A stretch of DNA of 64,000 nucleotides from Leptospira kobayashii. GTDB lineage: Bacteria > Spirochaetota > Leptospiria > Leptospirales > Leptospiraceae. Positions 18,787 through 27,296 of the stretch are shown here, piece by piece. The position numbers were made by a program, and so were the translations under genes. The DNA is taken from assembly GCF_003114835.2 (NCBI RefSeq), contig NZ_AP025028.1:1392001-1456000 (forward strand), read 5' to 3'. Numbering within the stretch: position 1 is the first letter of the stretch; each line of letters starts with the position of its first letter. The notes beneath the pieces are model-generated. The model ran no database searches. It saw nothing but the letters and a program-made list of their open reading frames with translations, and was not told the DNA's origin.

Positions 18787-19218
18787 CAATCCTGTTAAAA
18801 TTCTTTCGATTCTCTTTCTGTTCACTCCCAAATCCGATTTGCCCAATCTGGAAGCGGATCGGAAATGCAGAAGTTTGTTTTTTTCATCAAAATAAAACTC
18901 AACATCGTCCACATAACGCATGATTAGCGATGTAAACTCCACATAGAGATAATTTCCGTCTTCTTTGATTATATTGGTTCTTTCGTAGTCATTGATTTTT
19001 TTCTTTAAAGCGGCGAATGCTTCCGGTAATGGTTTTTTATAAGTTACCGGGGATCTGAAATGTTCCGTGTCCTTTGTGTCAGAAAAAGAGGAAATGCAAT
19101 TCGGTGTTTCCGGGCAGGTGATCAGTTTTCCTTCTTTGATTCCCAAGTTCGTTGGTCGGGAGCCGGTGCAAGAAACGAGGAAGAGGGCGAGTGAGGCAAT
19201 TGTTGTTTGTAGTTTCAT
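18778..19218 (-). CDS. DUF1499 domain lipoprotein
   Basis: A 146-aa protein with a lipoprotein signal (LFLVSC, lipidated Cys17). The DUF1499 signature follows: a CPETPNCISS start motif, then VDDVEFYFDEK and the hallmark RSASRLGKSDLGVNRKRIE near the C-terminus. The molecular role of DUF1499 proteins is not known; they are often envelope or membrane-associated. The gene converges with carB. Its upstream side is a repeat-bearing intergenic region of more than 700 bp. Confidence 0.9.
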   Translation of the reverse strand: MKLQTTIASLALFLVSCTGSRPTNLGIKEGKLITCPETPNCISSFSDTKDTEHFRSPVTYKKPLPEAFAALKKKINDYERTNIIKEDGNYLYVEFTSLIMRYVDDVEFYFDEKNKLLHFRSASRLGKSDLGVNRKRIERILTGLDL

Positions 19219-19230
19219 GGAGAATCCTTA

Positions 19231-19375
19231 GAGGGCGGTCCCCCGCCCTTTCTAGGGTGGGGAGGAGTGGATCGTGGGCCCGCGCTCCGTCCCCCTTATT
19301 AACCCATAACCTCCGAAAAAACAACCACAACTTTCAACTTCGCCGTTTTTCTTCCGATTTGTTCGCCTTTTTGCC
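19231..19375. repeat. Dispersed intergenic repeat, family 1, copy A
   Basis: This copy starts with the hairpin CCCCGCCC (19239-19246), a 6-nt loop, and GGGTGGGG (19253-19260). A GTGGATCGTGGGCCCGCGCT stretch follows, and it ends in the box GTTCGCCTTTTTGCC (19361-19375). The same order of parts recurs in this window at 47439-47622, and the hairpin and the final box recur at 24461-24588. It lies between the DUF1499 and tetR genes and has no coding potential. Confidence 0.65.
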
Positions 19376-19939
19376 TATCGCTCGAAGATAAGACCACGCC
19401 CCCTTTCCTTATTAAATATGAAATGCAAATCCACATATCTCTACCTACAGGCGGTCTTAATTTGCATTTTCCCACCATTTTGAAATTTGTTCCTCGAAAA
19501 AAAACATTCAAAAGCAACTAATGTTTGTAATACTTCATTTCGGGCAGCAAGCTTAGGCAGAGAAAATAATCTTGATTTGTCTCGTTTTCATTTTAAGCGT
19601 ATTCGTTTTACAACCTACAAGATTGAAGCCAAAAGGTTTCCAAAGGATATACACCAAAGATAACTATATAATCCATCTCCGGTTGTAATCAGTATTCAAA
19701 GTCGGAGATTTGATCAGCCTAGGTCCGATTTATCTTTTTTATGATTCATCCGACTAGTTTGCTTGCTTGTAGTATTTCTAAACCCAAGTGATCTCAAAAT
19801 TGGAAAAGTTTCCGTAATCAGCTCCTGTCATGATTGGTTTTCCTTTGAAAGCTCCTAATAATGATGATTTTTAACGTTTATTTAGAACGCATGTTTGAAA
19901 AAAAATTCTTTCGTAAGTAATTTTGCTTGATTAATTATA
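19376..19939. other. Long AT-rich intergenic region, no gene seen
   Basis: About 560 bp between repeat copy A and the tetR operator. No open frame with a plausible start, composition or motif was seen on either strand. A 10-bp inverted pair (AAATGCAAAT at 19421-19430 and ATTTGCATTT at 19460-19469) is present but widely spaced, and I assign no function to it. Confidence 0.5.
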
Positions 19940-19951
19940 TCGAACGTTCGA
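19940..19951. promoter_or_regulatory. Palindromic candidate TetR operator
   Basis: TCGAACGTTCGA is a perfect 12-bp palindrome ending 9 bp before the tetR start codon. TetR regulators commonly bind such palindromes in their own promoter. The placement suggests autoregulation of the tetR-alkB transcript. There is no direct evidence of binding. Confidence 0.45.
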
Positions 19952-19960
19952 AATAAAAAC

Positions 19961-20512
19961 ATGCCTAAGATAGTGGATCATGAAAAATACAGAGAAGAGC
20001 TTTGGAAAGGAGCATTTCCCATCTTTATCGAGAAGGGGTATTTGCCCGTAACGATGAGAGAATTGGCTCAGGTACTGAATGTTTCCACCGGGACTCTTTA
20101 TCATTATTTTGAAACGAAAGAAATTTTATTTGAGACGATGGTTCGATTCGTTATAGGGGAGGATCTTTCCCAATTGGAAGAAAGATGGAAACTGAAGGGA
20201 GAGAATGTATCAGAAAATTCTGAAATTCTAATAGAATATCTGGAATCGAAATCGTCCCATTTCCAAAGTTTATTGGTTCTTGCATTGGACATTCATCGTA
20301 ATTCCGATTTGAAATTGAAATTCAGTTCTTTGTTGAACGAATCTTTTTTGCAATTTCAAAGAATCCTGGAAAGCAGATTCGAATCCAAGGGAGAGTTTTT
20401 ATTATCTTATATCATAGGTGAATTGTATAAGAATCTAATCATTGGTCATCCTATCCGGTGGGGTCATAACCTTAAGGAAGTTTTAAAATCATTTCAATTT
20501 TCTATCATTTGA
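19961..20512 (+). CDS. TetR/AcrR family transcriptional regulator
   Basis: A 183-aa regulator with the N-terminal TetR helix-turn-helix (about residues 10-55): the recognition region MRELAQVLNVSTGTLYHYF is followed by KEILFE. The C-terminal ligand domain is divergent and carries no specific signature. It lies 13 bp upstream of alkB in the same direction and just downstream of a 12-bp palindrome, so it probably controls the alkane hydroxylase operon in response to a hydrophobic ligand. That role is inferred from neighbourhood. Confidence 0.92.
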   Translation: MPKIVDHEKYREELWKGAFPIFIEKGYLPVTMRELAQVLNVSTGTLYHYFETKEILFETMVRFVIGEDLSQLEERWKLKGENVSENSEILIEYLESKSSHFQSLLVLALDIHRNSDLKLKFSSLLNESFLQFQRILESRFESKGEFLLSYIIGELYKNLIIGHPIRWGHNLKEVLKSFQFSII

Positions 20513-20525
20513 ATCGGAGACCCTT

Positions 20526-21614
20526 ATGAGACTTATTAAACAATATTCATTTTTTATTTCTTTTGCCCTACCAGCATTGACCGTATCGGGTTTTTATTAC
20601 GGAGGGTATGGGAATTTATTGACACCATGTTTTGTATTTATTGTGGTCCCGGTATTGGATTTGTTAGTTGGTAGAGATTCCGAAAACCCTGAGGATTCAC
20701 GATTTCAAGAAATTCAATCTTCGGAGTATTATAAATATCTGACATACGGTTGGGTATTCGTGCAATCCGTATTTTTGCTATGGGCATTGTATTCTTTTGC
20801 CTTTTCCGCACTCACTGTTTTGGAATCGGTTTTATTTATTCTTTCCGTTTCCCTTGTGACCGGAGGAATCGGAATCACAGTTGCGCACGAGCTTGGTCAT
20901 AAAAATTCTGAATGGGAACAATTCTCGAGTAAATTACTACTTTTGCAGGTCTGTTATATGCATTTTTATATCGAGCACAATCGGGGCCATCATGTAAAAG
21001 TATCGACCCCAGACGATCCTGCCAGTTCGAGAAAGAACGAATCCTTTTATTCCTTTTATCCAAGAACCGTAATCGGCTCCTATTTATCGGCCTGGTCTTT
21101 GGAAAAAGAAAAATTAATGAGAAAAGGATTATCATTTTTTCATTATAAAAACGAGATGATTCAGTTTAGTCTGATTCAACTGATGTTTGTTAGTTTTATA
21201 TTTTTCGGATTTAACTTTTTGGAAAGAGGAATGTTGCCTACGAATATAGCTGATTATTCCTGGAAATCGGTCCTGTTCTTTCTGATTCAATCCGTTTTGG
21301 GATTCAGCCTGCTGGAAGTTGTTAATTATATCGAACATTACGGTTTGGAAAGAAAACAGTTGGAAAATGGAAATTATGAAAAAGTTCTTCCCGTTAATTC
21401 CTGGAATGGAAATTACCTGGTTTCGAACGCGCTATTATTCCAATTGCAAAGGCATTCCGATCATCATGCCAATGCGGCCAGAAGATACCAAACTCTAAGA
21501 CATTTTCCCGAAGCTCCTCAGCTTCCTTACGGATATGAAATCATGATATTGATTGCTCTGGTTCCTCCTCTGTGGTTTCGGATGGTGAATCCGATTTTGG
21601 AACGATGGAAGTGA
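20526..21614 (+). CDS. alkB: Alkane 1-monooxygenase (AlkB-type membrane di-iron hydroxylase)
   Basis: A 362-aa integral membrane non-haem di-iron enzyme that would hydroxylate medium-chain alkanes or similar chains at the terminal carbon. All AlkB His boxes are visible: HELGHK (His box 1), EHNRGHHVKVSTPDDPASS (box 2), the NYIEHYGL motif, and LQRHSDHHANAARRYQTL (box 3). About six hydrophobic segments lie between residues 8 and 255. Its electron donors (rubredoxin and rubredoxin reductase) are not in this window. GGAGA precedes ATG 20526. The gene is co-directional with tetR, and an MBL-fold hydrolase follows 87 bp later. Confidence 0.95.
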   Translation: MRLIKQYSFFISFALPALTVSGFYYGGYGNLLTPCFVFIVVPVLDLLVGRDSENPEDSRFQEIQSSEYYKYLTYGWVFVQSVFLLWALYSFAFSALTVLESVLFILSVSLVTGGIGITVAHELGHKNSEWEQFSSKLLLLQVCYMHFYIEHNRGHHVKVSTPDDPASSRKNESFYSFYPRTVIGSYLSAWSLEKEKLMRKGLSFFHYKNEMIQFSLIQLMFVSFIFFGFNFLERGMLPTNIADYSWKSVLFFLIQSVLGFSLLEVVNYIEHYGLERKQLENGNYEKVLPVNSWNGNYLVSNALLFQLQRHSDHHANAARRYQTLRHFPEAPQLPYGYEIMILIALVPPLWFRMVNPILERWK

Positions 21615-21701
21615 ACGGATTTTTTTCCAAATACTTTGAAAAATAAAATGAAAAAATGAAAAGAAAAGGAACCAAATCTTACGATCTCCGGTCGAATCAC
21701 T

Positions 21702-22568
21702 GTGAAACAACCGTTTATCCTTATCTTATTTACCGTTTTCCAACTACAATGTTTTCTATTTCGTTCCATTGACAAACCTTCCCAATTGATTTCTTTGGAG
21801 CCGGCTCCGACGGACAAGGTGAAGTTTCATTGGGTGGGGCATGCAACCGTACTCATTCAGATTTACGATAAATGGATTTTAACTGATCCTAATTTTTCAA
21901 AAAGTCTGGGACTTGTTGTTAAGCGTTATGTGGAACCGGGCATCAATCCAGAAAGCATTCCCTCTTTGGATGCTGTGCTTATTTCCCATTCCCATTTCGA
22001 TCATTTGGATAAATCTTCTCTGGAAGTTTTGAATCTGAAAGGAAATCTTTATCTTCCTCCGGGAGCTAAAACCTATATCCCTGGAGCTTTAGATTCCAAA
22101 GGCATTGAGATGAAAACTTGGGAGAGTAAGGAAACGGACGGACTTAAAATAACAGCGGTTCCTGCCAAACATTTCGGAGGGAGATGGTTGTTGGATAATG
22201 TCTGGGATGGTGATCCTTATACCGGTTATATGATTGAATACAGAGATATGACTGTTTTTTTTGCAGGGGACACCGGTTATCAGGGAAAAGAATTCAAAGA
22301 AATGGGAAAAAAATATGATATAGATGTCGCTCTACTTCCCGTCGGACCAAGCAAAGGACCGAATAATGCAATTCACATTAACCCGAATGAGGCGGTGCAG
22401 ACATTTCTTGATTTACATGCGAAGAAAATGATTCCGATTCATTTCGGAACATTCTATCGTTCTATGGAATCGGAACTACCCGATCTTTTGAAAGCAATCG
22501 AACCTTTGGGAAATAAGGCGGTACTTCTGGGAGTGGGAGAGTCTTACGAATTCAGTAAATTGGATTGA
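21702..22568 (+). CDS. MBL-fold hydrolase, NAPE-PLD/UlaG-like
   Basis: A 288-aa metallo-beta-lactamase-fold hydrolase. The motif SHSHFDHLD is the HxHxDH zinc site, and the fold start is FHWVGHATVLIQIYDKWILT. Later metal ligands are in VPAKHFGG, FFAGDTGY and IPIHFGTF. This set matches the NAPE-hydrolysing phospholipase D-like group, which acts on phosphodiesters or lactones. The N-terminus is hydrophobic (ILILFTVFQLQCFLF) and could be a lipoprotein signal or anchor, though QLQC is a poor lipobox. It starts at GTG 21702, since upstream ATGs run into stops. It is followed by a strong terminator hairpin. Confidence 0.88.
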   Translation: MKQPFILILFTVFQLQCFLFRSIDKPSQLISLEPAPTDKVKFHWVGHATVLIQIYDKWILTDPNFSKSLGLVVKRYVEPGINPESIPSLDAVLISHSHFDHLDKSSLEVLNLKGNLYLPPGAKTYIPGALDSKGIEMKTWESKETDGLKITAVPAKHFGGRWLLDNVWDGDPYTGYMIEYRDMTVFFAGDTGYQGKEFKEMGKKYDIDVALLPVGPSKGPNNAIHINPNEAVQTFLDLHAKKMIPIHFGTFYRSMESELPDLLKAIEPLGNKAVLLGVGESYEFSKLD

Positions 22569-22584
22569 GTCGCGCGTTCAAATT

Positions 22585-22610
22585 CAAACTAAACCATACG
22601 GTTTAGTTTG
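22585..22610 (+). terminator. Hairpin terminator after the tetR-alkB-MBL group
   Basis: A perfect 11-bp stem (CAAACTAAACC at 22585-22595 and GGTTTAGTTTG at 22600-22610) encloses a 4-nt ATAC loop, 16 bp after the stop of the MBL gene. There is no long T-run behind it, so rho-independent action is likely but not certain. Confidence 0.6.
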
Positions 22611-22817
22611 GACCTAATTCTACTGAGAGACCCGGGCATATTCTGTGGGATTCTTTTCTTTGTTTGATAAAAAAATCTCCGTCTTAGTCTGCAACGACAG
22701 GAAGGAAAAGTCAAGGGGGCGAACCCTGGCCGATATAGGAATCCGATGATCCTATGTTAAGATGATTTTTTATGGAGCTCTTTTTGTATTCATCATCATA
22801 ATAAATTCAGTTTATGC

Positions 22818-22918
22818 GAAAAGGATGCGGAGGGCGTGCCGTAAGGCACGGTCGCATTTGCGACCGAAGCGTAAGCGAAGTCCGGAGTCAGCCTGACCCC
22901 GAAGGGGGTTCGCCCAAA
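22818..22918. repeat. Structured intergenic repeat, family 2, copy 1
   Basis: This element starts AAAAGGATGCGGAGGGCG and contains two successive hairpins (GTGCC-GTAA-GGCAC, then GGTCGCA-TT-TGCGACC). It continues with GCCTGACCCCGAA (22891-22903) and ends TCGCCCAAA (22910-22918). A second copy with the same order and orientation but different hairpin sequences lies at 24637-24780. It sits at the 3' side of the sugar dehydrogenase gene. The rest of the 22611-22935 gap shows no gene. Confidence 0.65.
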
Positions 22919-22935
22919 TTAAAAACTAAAAAACT

Positions 22936-24195
22936 TCACTCGATTTTGTAAATTCTTCCCGAAGCAAAGTCGACTACATATACATTGCCGGAATGATCTC
23001 TTCCGAATGTGGAAATCAGGATAGGCCATTTGCCGAGTGCATAAGCTGTTTTAGCCGTACTGTTTGTATCTTCGGGAATGGAAATCGCCCAAAGTCGGCC
23101 TGTGATAAAATCACCAAACACATATTTGTTGGTAAGGCCGCTTACTTTGGAATTGGAGTAAACGTATCCGCCGGTAATGGATTGACCTTCTTCTCTTCCG
23201 TATTCGTAAATAGGATCTGTTAAACCTTCGGATTTGCATTTTTCTTTCGGGTCGAAACAATGAGAGGCTTCTTTGGTATTCCAGCCGTAGTTTTTTCCTT
23301 TTTCGATGACGTCGATTTCTTCCCAAAGATCCTGACCCACATCGGCAAGAATCAGTCTTCCTTTCGGATCGAAACTGTATCTCCATGGATTGCGGAGACC
23401 GTAAGCGAATGTTTCCGGAGCACAGCAAGTATCTCCTACAAAAGGATTGTCTTTGGGAATGGAGTAGGGAAGTTTTTCCGAAGGCGAGTTCACATCGATT
23501 CGTAACATGCTTCCTAAAAACGTTTTCGGATTTTGTCCGTTCTTTCTGGGATCGGCCATCCATCCTCCGTCACCCCACCCAACATAGAGTAGGCGGTCAG
23601 GGCCGAATGCAATTTGTCCCGCGTTGTGATTGGGGTAAGGTTGTTCCACTTCCATAATCACTCTTTCCGATTCGGCTTTGGCATTGGGAAGATCCTTCGG
23701 TTGGGAAAGAGTCCATTCCGCAATCCGACTGATGTCTTTTTTCCCTTGTTTCAAAGTGTAGTTCAGATATATTTTTCCGTTCTTTGCGAAATCGGGATGA
23801 AACGCAAGTCCCAGAAGTCCTTCTTCCCCTTCCGAAATCACATTCAATGTTAGCAAAACACCGGTTAGTTTGCTATTTACCTTTCCCCATTTCAATTTTC
23901 CCTGTTTTTCCGCGACCAGAAAGTATTCGTCTTCTTTGGGAGGAAATTGTAAATCGGTAGGCTGCGCAAATCCGGCAGCCACTTCCACCAAACGAATATT
24001 AATCTTTTCTCGGGAAGTGTCTTTGCTTGAAAATTCGGCTACAAGTTTTCCCGGATCGGTTTCCGGCTTGTAATCTTCGGCCGCCCCCAGTTTTGAAACC
24101 AAAAGGCTTCGGATGGAATCGCAAGTGGAAAAAGCGAACGCAAATGATAATATATAGAATAGGGAAATTGGGATTCGTAATGAAGGTTTGTTCAT
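22936..24195 (-). CDS. PQQ-dependent sugar dehydrogenase (glucose/sorbosone dehydrogenase family), lipoprotein
   Basis: A 419-aa six-bladed beta-propeller of the soluble aldose/sorbosone dehydrogenase family (E. coli YliI-like), which oxidises sugars with PQQ and calcium in the periplasm. The motifs seen are [14 protein letters not shown], the active-site [30 protein letters not shown] and [14 protein letters not shown]. The N-terminus is a lipoprotein signal (FAFSTC, lipidated Cys25), so it is envelope-anchored. ATG at 24193-24195 is preferred over a TTG two codons upstream. PQQ biosynthesis genes are not in the window. It stands alone between two family 2 repeats on the strand opposite to alkB. 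Confidence 0.9.
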   Translation of the reverse strand: MNKPSLRIPISLFYILSFAFAFSTCDSIRSLLVSKLGAAEDYKPETDPGKLVAEFSSKDTSREKINIRLVEVAAGFAQPTDLQFPPKEDEYFLVAEKQGKLKWGKVNSKLTGVLLTLNVISEGEEGLLGLAFHPDFAKNGKIYLNYTLKQGKKDISRIAEWTLSQPKDLPNAKAESERVIMEVEQPYPNHNAGQIAFGPDRLLYVGWGDGGWMADPRKNGQNPKTFLGSMLRIDVNSPSEKLPYSIPKDNPFVGDTCCAPETFAYGLRNPWRYSFDPKGRLILADVGQDLWEEIDVIEKGKNYGWNTKEASHCFDPKEKCKSEGLTDPIYEYGREEGQSITGGYVYSNSKVSGLTNKYVFGDFITGRLWAISIPEDTNSTAKTAYALGKWPILISTFGRDHSGNVYVVDFASGRIYKIE

Positions 24196-24201
24196 AGACA
24201 A

Positions 24202-24460
24202 AGTTTGGATTTTATAGATAGGAAAGTCGCGTGAATATTTGAGTGGTTGGTAAAAAAAAAGCGTTCGATGTTCCCCTCTCCTTGCGTGAGTAACCTACTG
24301 TTACGACACACGAGTTCGGGTCATCTATGCAAGTCTAATCTGCTGACTTTTAAAAATGCACATGAATCCTGAGATGCGCTTTGCTACCGCGAGAAACATG
24401 GAACTTGCTGGGTTTTATTATAAATTTCTCTGAGTTTGTTATAAGATGGGATTTTGGTAT
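24202..24460. other. Intergenic region upstream of the sugar dehydrogenase
   Basis: About 260 bp with no supported gene on either strand. It should hold the promoter of the minus-strand dehydrogenase, but no convincing hexamers stand out. Confidence 0.4.
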
Positions 24461-24588
24461 CCCCGCCCTGATTTGGGTGGGGTGATCCACCCGCCACCCA
24501 ATGAGTCTCAACTAACATATCCTATCGGATTAGGCTATCCTTCTTTGCTCTATGCCGAAAATTTTCGGGAAAAGTTCGCCTTTCTGCC
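24461..24588. repeat. Dispersed intergenic repeat, family 1, copy B
   Basis: This copy opens with CCCCGCCC (24461-24468), a 6-nt loop and GGGTGGGG (24475-24482), the same arms and spacing as copy A. It ends with GTTCGCCTTTCTGCC (24574-24588). The GGGTGG arm can instead pair with either of two downstream CCACCC tracts (24487-24492 and 24494-24499), so two alternative folds are possible. Confidence 0.65.
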
Positions 24589-24636
24589 CAAGGATTCCTT
24601 ATTCACCACCTATGCATAGTTAAACTAATCCTCCGC

Positions 24637-24780
24637 GAGAAGGATACGAAGGGCGCGGAACGCGGTCGCGCAAGCGACGGACACCCCGCAGTAGCCTGAC
24701 CCCGAACAATTGGACCAATCTTTCAACAAATAGGAATTAATTGGAAGGAGGGAAACCGGATTTCGGGGACTCGCCCAAAA
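24637..24780. repeat. Structured intergenic repeat, family 2, copy 2
   Basis: It has the same order of blocks as copy 1: AAGGATACGAAGGGCG, a short GCG-GAA-CGC hairpin, GTCGC-GCAA-GCGAC, then GCCTGACCCCGAA (24694-24706) and TCGCCCAAA (24771-24779). About 60 bp of extra sequence separates the last two blocks. Small open frames on the minus strand across this element are not supported as genes. Confidence 0.6.
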
Positions 24781-24920
24781 AACTATGATGGGTCCGCGAG
24801 GGTCATGCGGCAGGAGCCGGAAGCATCGAACGCTATAATTTTCTTCTGAAATCCGTTCAAAAACAGGAAAAATCCTGAACAATTTAGAGGGAAATTTTGC
24901 AATGGGAGAAGAGCCCTTTT

Positions 24921-25196
24921 ATGCGCACCATCTATATCCGCAAAATGAGATTTGAAGAAGCGAAGTTGAAATTGGAAAGAGAAATCAACGATGCTTTTAT
25001 GGATGGGGAGAGTTATGTGGAGATCGTTCATGGAATCGGAGAAGGGATACTGAAAAGAATGGCGGTTGACTACGTAGAGTCCTGCGATTTTCTGAAATTA
25101 CTGGATAGAGATCCGATGTTCCGGGGCAACCCGGGAGCCACTCAAGTAGAGATTTTGGCTCCCTCCAAAGAATACATCAATAGATTGAAAAAATGA
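24921..25196 (+). CDS. Smr-domain small protein
   Basis: A small protein of 91 aa that consists almost wholly of a Smr domain. The core is RFEEAKLKLEREINDAF followed by the signature HGIGEGILKRMAVDYVES, corresponding to the HGxGxGxL motif. Smr domains bind or nick branched DNA or RNA (MutS2 C-terminus, ribosome-collision nucleases). Stand-alone Smr proteins have varied roles. ATG 24921 follows GGGAGAAGAG. An alternative TTG at 24897 with its own AGAGGG would add eight residues. The stop overlaps the cimA ATG (ATGA), so translation is probably coupled. Confidence 0.82.
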   Translation: MRTIYIRKMRFEEAKLKLEREINDAFMDGESYVEIVHGIGEGILKRMAVDYVESCDFLKLLDRDPMFRGNPGATQVEILAPSKEYINRLKK

Positions 25197-26722
25197 AAAG
25201 TCTTTCCGATAAAATCCAAATTTTAGACGTTACTTTACGTGATGGAGAACAAACCAACGGGGTTTCTTTTTCCTGGCAGCAAAAGCTGAATATCACAAAA
25301 TTTTTGTTATACGATCTTAAGGTCGATCGGGTGGAAATCGCAAGTGCGAGGGTTTCTCCCGGCGAATTCGAAGCGGTCAAAAAAATCGTGGAATGGGCGG
25401 GAACGGAAGGTCTTTCCGATAAAATCGAAATTTTGGGATTTGTTGATTTCGAGAAAACTCCCAACTGGATGAGGGACACTGGTGTTAAGGTCTTGAATCT
25501 TCTGACCAAAGGATCCTTGAATCACCTAACCAACCAACTACGAAAAACTCCCGAGGAACATTATTCCGATATTTCCAAAACGGTCGAATTTGCTTCCGCT
25601 TACGGAATCACTACCAACGTTTATCTGGAAGATTGGTCGAACGGATATTTGCATTCCCGCGATTATGTGATCGATTATCTTAAGAATGTATCGAAATTCA
25701 AAATCGGAAAATTTTATCTACCGGACACTCTCGGGGTCATGTCTCCCGACGAAGTGGGAAAGGCAATAGGAGATTTGGTCGGTCTATTTCCCGATCTTTG
25801 GTTTGAATTTCATGGTCACAATGATTATGACCTAGCAGTTGCTAATTGCCTTGCCGCCGTAAAATCGGGTGCCAAAGGTTTGCATGTTGCTGTGAACGGA
25901 CTCGGAGAGAGAGCGGGCAATTCTCCTTTGGAAGCAGTGATTACTGCATTGCATGATAAAACGGAATTTCGATCCAATGTTGTGGAAAAGGAAATTACAA
26001 ACGCATCCCGCCTTGTGGAAATTTTTTCAGGCAAGCGGATTTCCGACAATCGTCCGATCGTGGGAGAAGACGTATTCACCCAAACCGCAGGGATTCATGC
26101 AGACGGAGACAAAAAAGGAAATTTATACGCCAATCTGATTATGCCCGAAAGGTTCGGGCGAAGCCGAGTTTACGCACTTGGTAAGTTAGCCGGTAAGGCG
26201 AGTATCACCGAAAACTTGAAACAATTGGGAATGGTTTTATCTCCCGAAGTGGAAAAGAAAGTTTTGTCCAGAGTGATTGAGTTAGGTGACCAAAATAAAA
26301 CCGTCACAAAAGAAGATCTTCCTTACATTATCGCGGATATAACGGGGGAAAACAGGGAAGCTTCCTTTCAAATCGAAGCTTGTACTGTTACCAGCGGAAT
26401 CGGTGTAAAACCGACTGCCGATTTAAAGGTTAAATTCAAAAATCAGAGTTTTGCAGAAACGGGAACGGGAGACGGTGGTTACGATGCTTTTATGAATGCT
26501 TTGGGAAAAGTGCTTCAAAAATTGAACATCAGCATACCTCCGTTATATGATTATGAAGTGAGGATTCCTCCCGGAGGAAATACGAATGCACTGGTGGAAA
26601 CCGTAATCACTTGGAAGAGAGAGACGGATCTGCAACCTATCAGAACCATCGGAATCGATTCCGATCAACAAGTGGCCGCAATCAAAGCCACTGAAAAACT
26701 ACTCCATATCATTTTAGGCTAG
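25193..26722 (+). CDS. cimA: (R)-citramalate synthase
   Basis: CimA (509 aa) condenses pyruvate with acetyl-CoA to (R)-citramalate, the first step of the threonine-independent isoleucine pathway known from Leptospira interrogans. The LeuA-like TIM barrel carries ILDVTLRDGEQTNGVSFS and the metal ligands in EFHGHNDYD. Long stretches are near-identical to the characterised L. interrogans enzyme as I recall it, for example RVEIASARVS, KVLNLLTKGSL, VYLEDWSNG, IVGEDVFTQTAG and GDGGYDAFMNAL. The C-terminal LeuA dimer/regulatory domain (about 385-509), where isoleucine feedback acts in this family, is complete. The start overlaps the Smr gene stop. Confidence 0.95.
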   Translation: MKSLSDKIQILDVTLRDGEQTNGVSFSWQQKLNITKFLLYDLKVDRVEIASARVSPGEFEAVKKIVEWAGTEGLSDKIEILGFVDFEKTPNWMRDTGVKVLNLLTKGSLNHLTNQLRKTPEEHYSDISKTVEFASAYGITTNVYLEDWSNGYLHSRDYVIDYLKNVSKFKIGKFYLPDTLGVMSPDEVGKAIGDLVGLFPDLWFEFHGHNDYDLAVANCLAAVKSGAKGLHVAVNGLGERAGNSPLEAVITALHDKTEFRSNVVEKEITNASRLVEIFSGKRISDNRPIVGEDVFTQTAGIHADGDKKGNLYANLIMPERFGRSRVYALGKLAGKASITENLKQLGMVLSPEVEKKVLSRVIELGDQNKTVTKEDLPYIIADITGENREASFQIEACTVTSGIGVKPTADLKVKFKNQSFAETGTGDGGYDAFMNALGKVLQKLNISIPPLYDYEVRIPPGGNTNALVETVITWKRETDLQPIRTIGIDSDQQVAAIKATEKLLHIILG

Positions 26723-26729
26723 AACATTC

Positions 26730-27296
26730 ATGATTCACTTACTCATCGTAGGTCTCGGAAATCCGGGAAAAAAATATGAACTGAATCGGCATAATATCGG
26801 CTTTATCATTTTGGATGAGTATGTAAAATCCAAAGGTGAGTCTTGGAAAGAGAACAAAAAATATTACGAATCTGTCATCAACGGTGATAGTTACAAAGTT
26901 CATTTCGTAAAACCACTGGAGTATATGAATTTATCCGGCAAAGCAGTGCAAACTTTTGCCCAAATGTATAAAATTCCCGCCACAAATATCCTTGTGTTAC
27001 AAGATGAAGTCGATTTGCCTTTCGGGAAAATAAAAAACAAAATCGGCGGTGGAACCGCAGGTCATAACGGTCTAAAGGATATAGTTGAGAAAATCGGTTC
27101 CTCTGATTTTCATAGGTTGAGGTTTGGAGTGGGAAAACCGGAGAAAGGGCAAATGGAAGTTGCCGATTATGTTTTACAAAACTTTACGGAAGAAGAAAGA
27201 AAAGAGTTCGACGCACTACTTTCCGAATCCACCAAAAAAATCGATGAATGGCTCAAGAACGCTTTGAATAATCTCAAAAAAGGATCGGCTGCTTGA
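26730..27296 (+). CDS. pth: Peptidyl-tRNA hydrolase
   Basis: Pth (188 aa, normal length) releases peptides from peptidyl-tRNA that drops off the ribosome. The family motifs are visible: IVGLGNPGKKYELNRHNIGF with the catalytic His, VKPLEYMNLSGKAV, VLQDEVDLPFGKI and GGGTAGHNGLKDI. It starts 7 bp after cimA, and its stop overlaps the TTG start of the next gene. Confidence 0.97.
   Translation: MIHLLIVGLGNPGKKYELNRHNIGFIILDEYVKSKGESWKENKKYYESVINGDSYKVHFVKPLEYMNLSGKAVQTFAQMYKIPATNILVLQDEVDLPFGKIKNKIGGGTAGHNGLKDIVEKIGSSDFHRLRFGVGKPEKGQMEVADYVLQNFTEEERKEFDALLSESTKKIDEWLKNALNNLKKGSAA

Noticed and set aside
19152..19391. A 79-codon Arg-rich plus-strand frame
   Set aside because: It spans the DUF1499 start and repeat copy A. 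The Arg and Ser richness is explained by the GC-rich repeat.
19421..19469. AAATGCAAAT/ATTTGCATTT inverted pair as a regulatory site
   Set aside because: The arms are AT-rich and 29 nt apart, with no gene start nearby, so chance is a sufficient explanation.
24625..25031. Two overlapping minus-strand frames of 82-85 codons
   Set aside because: They run through the family 2 repeat and into the Smr gene. Neither has a signal, motif or plausible ribosome binding site.
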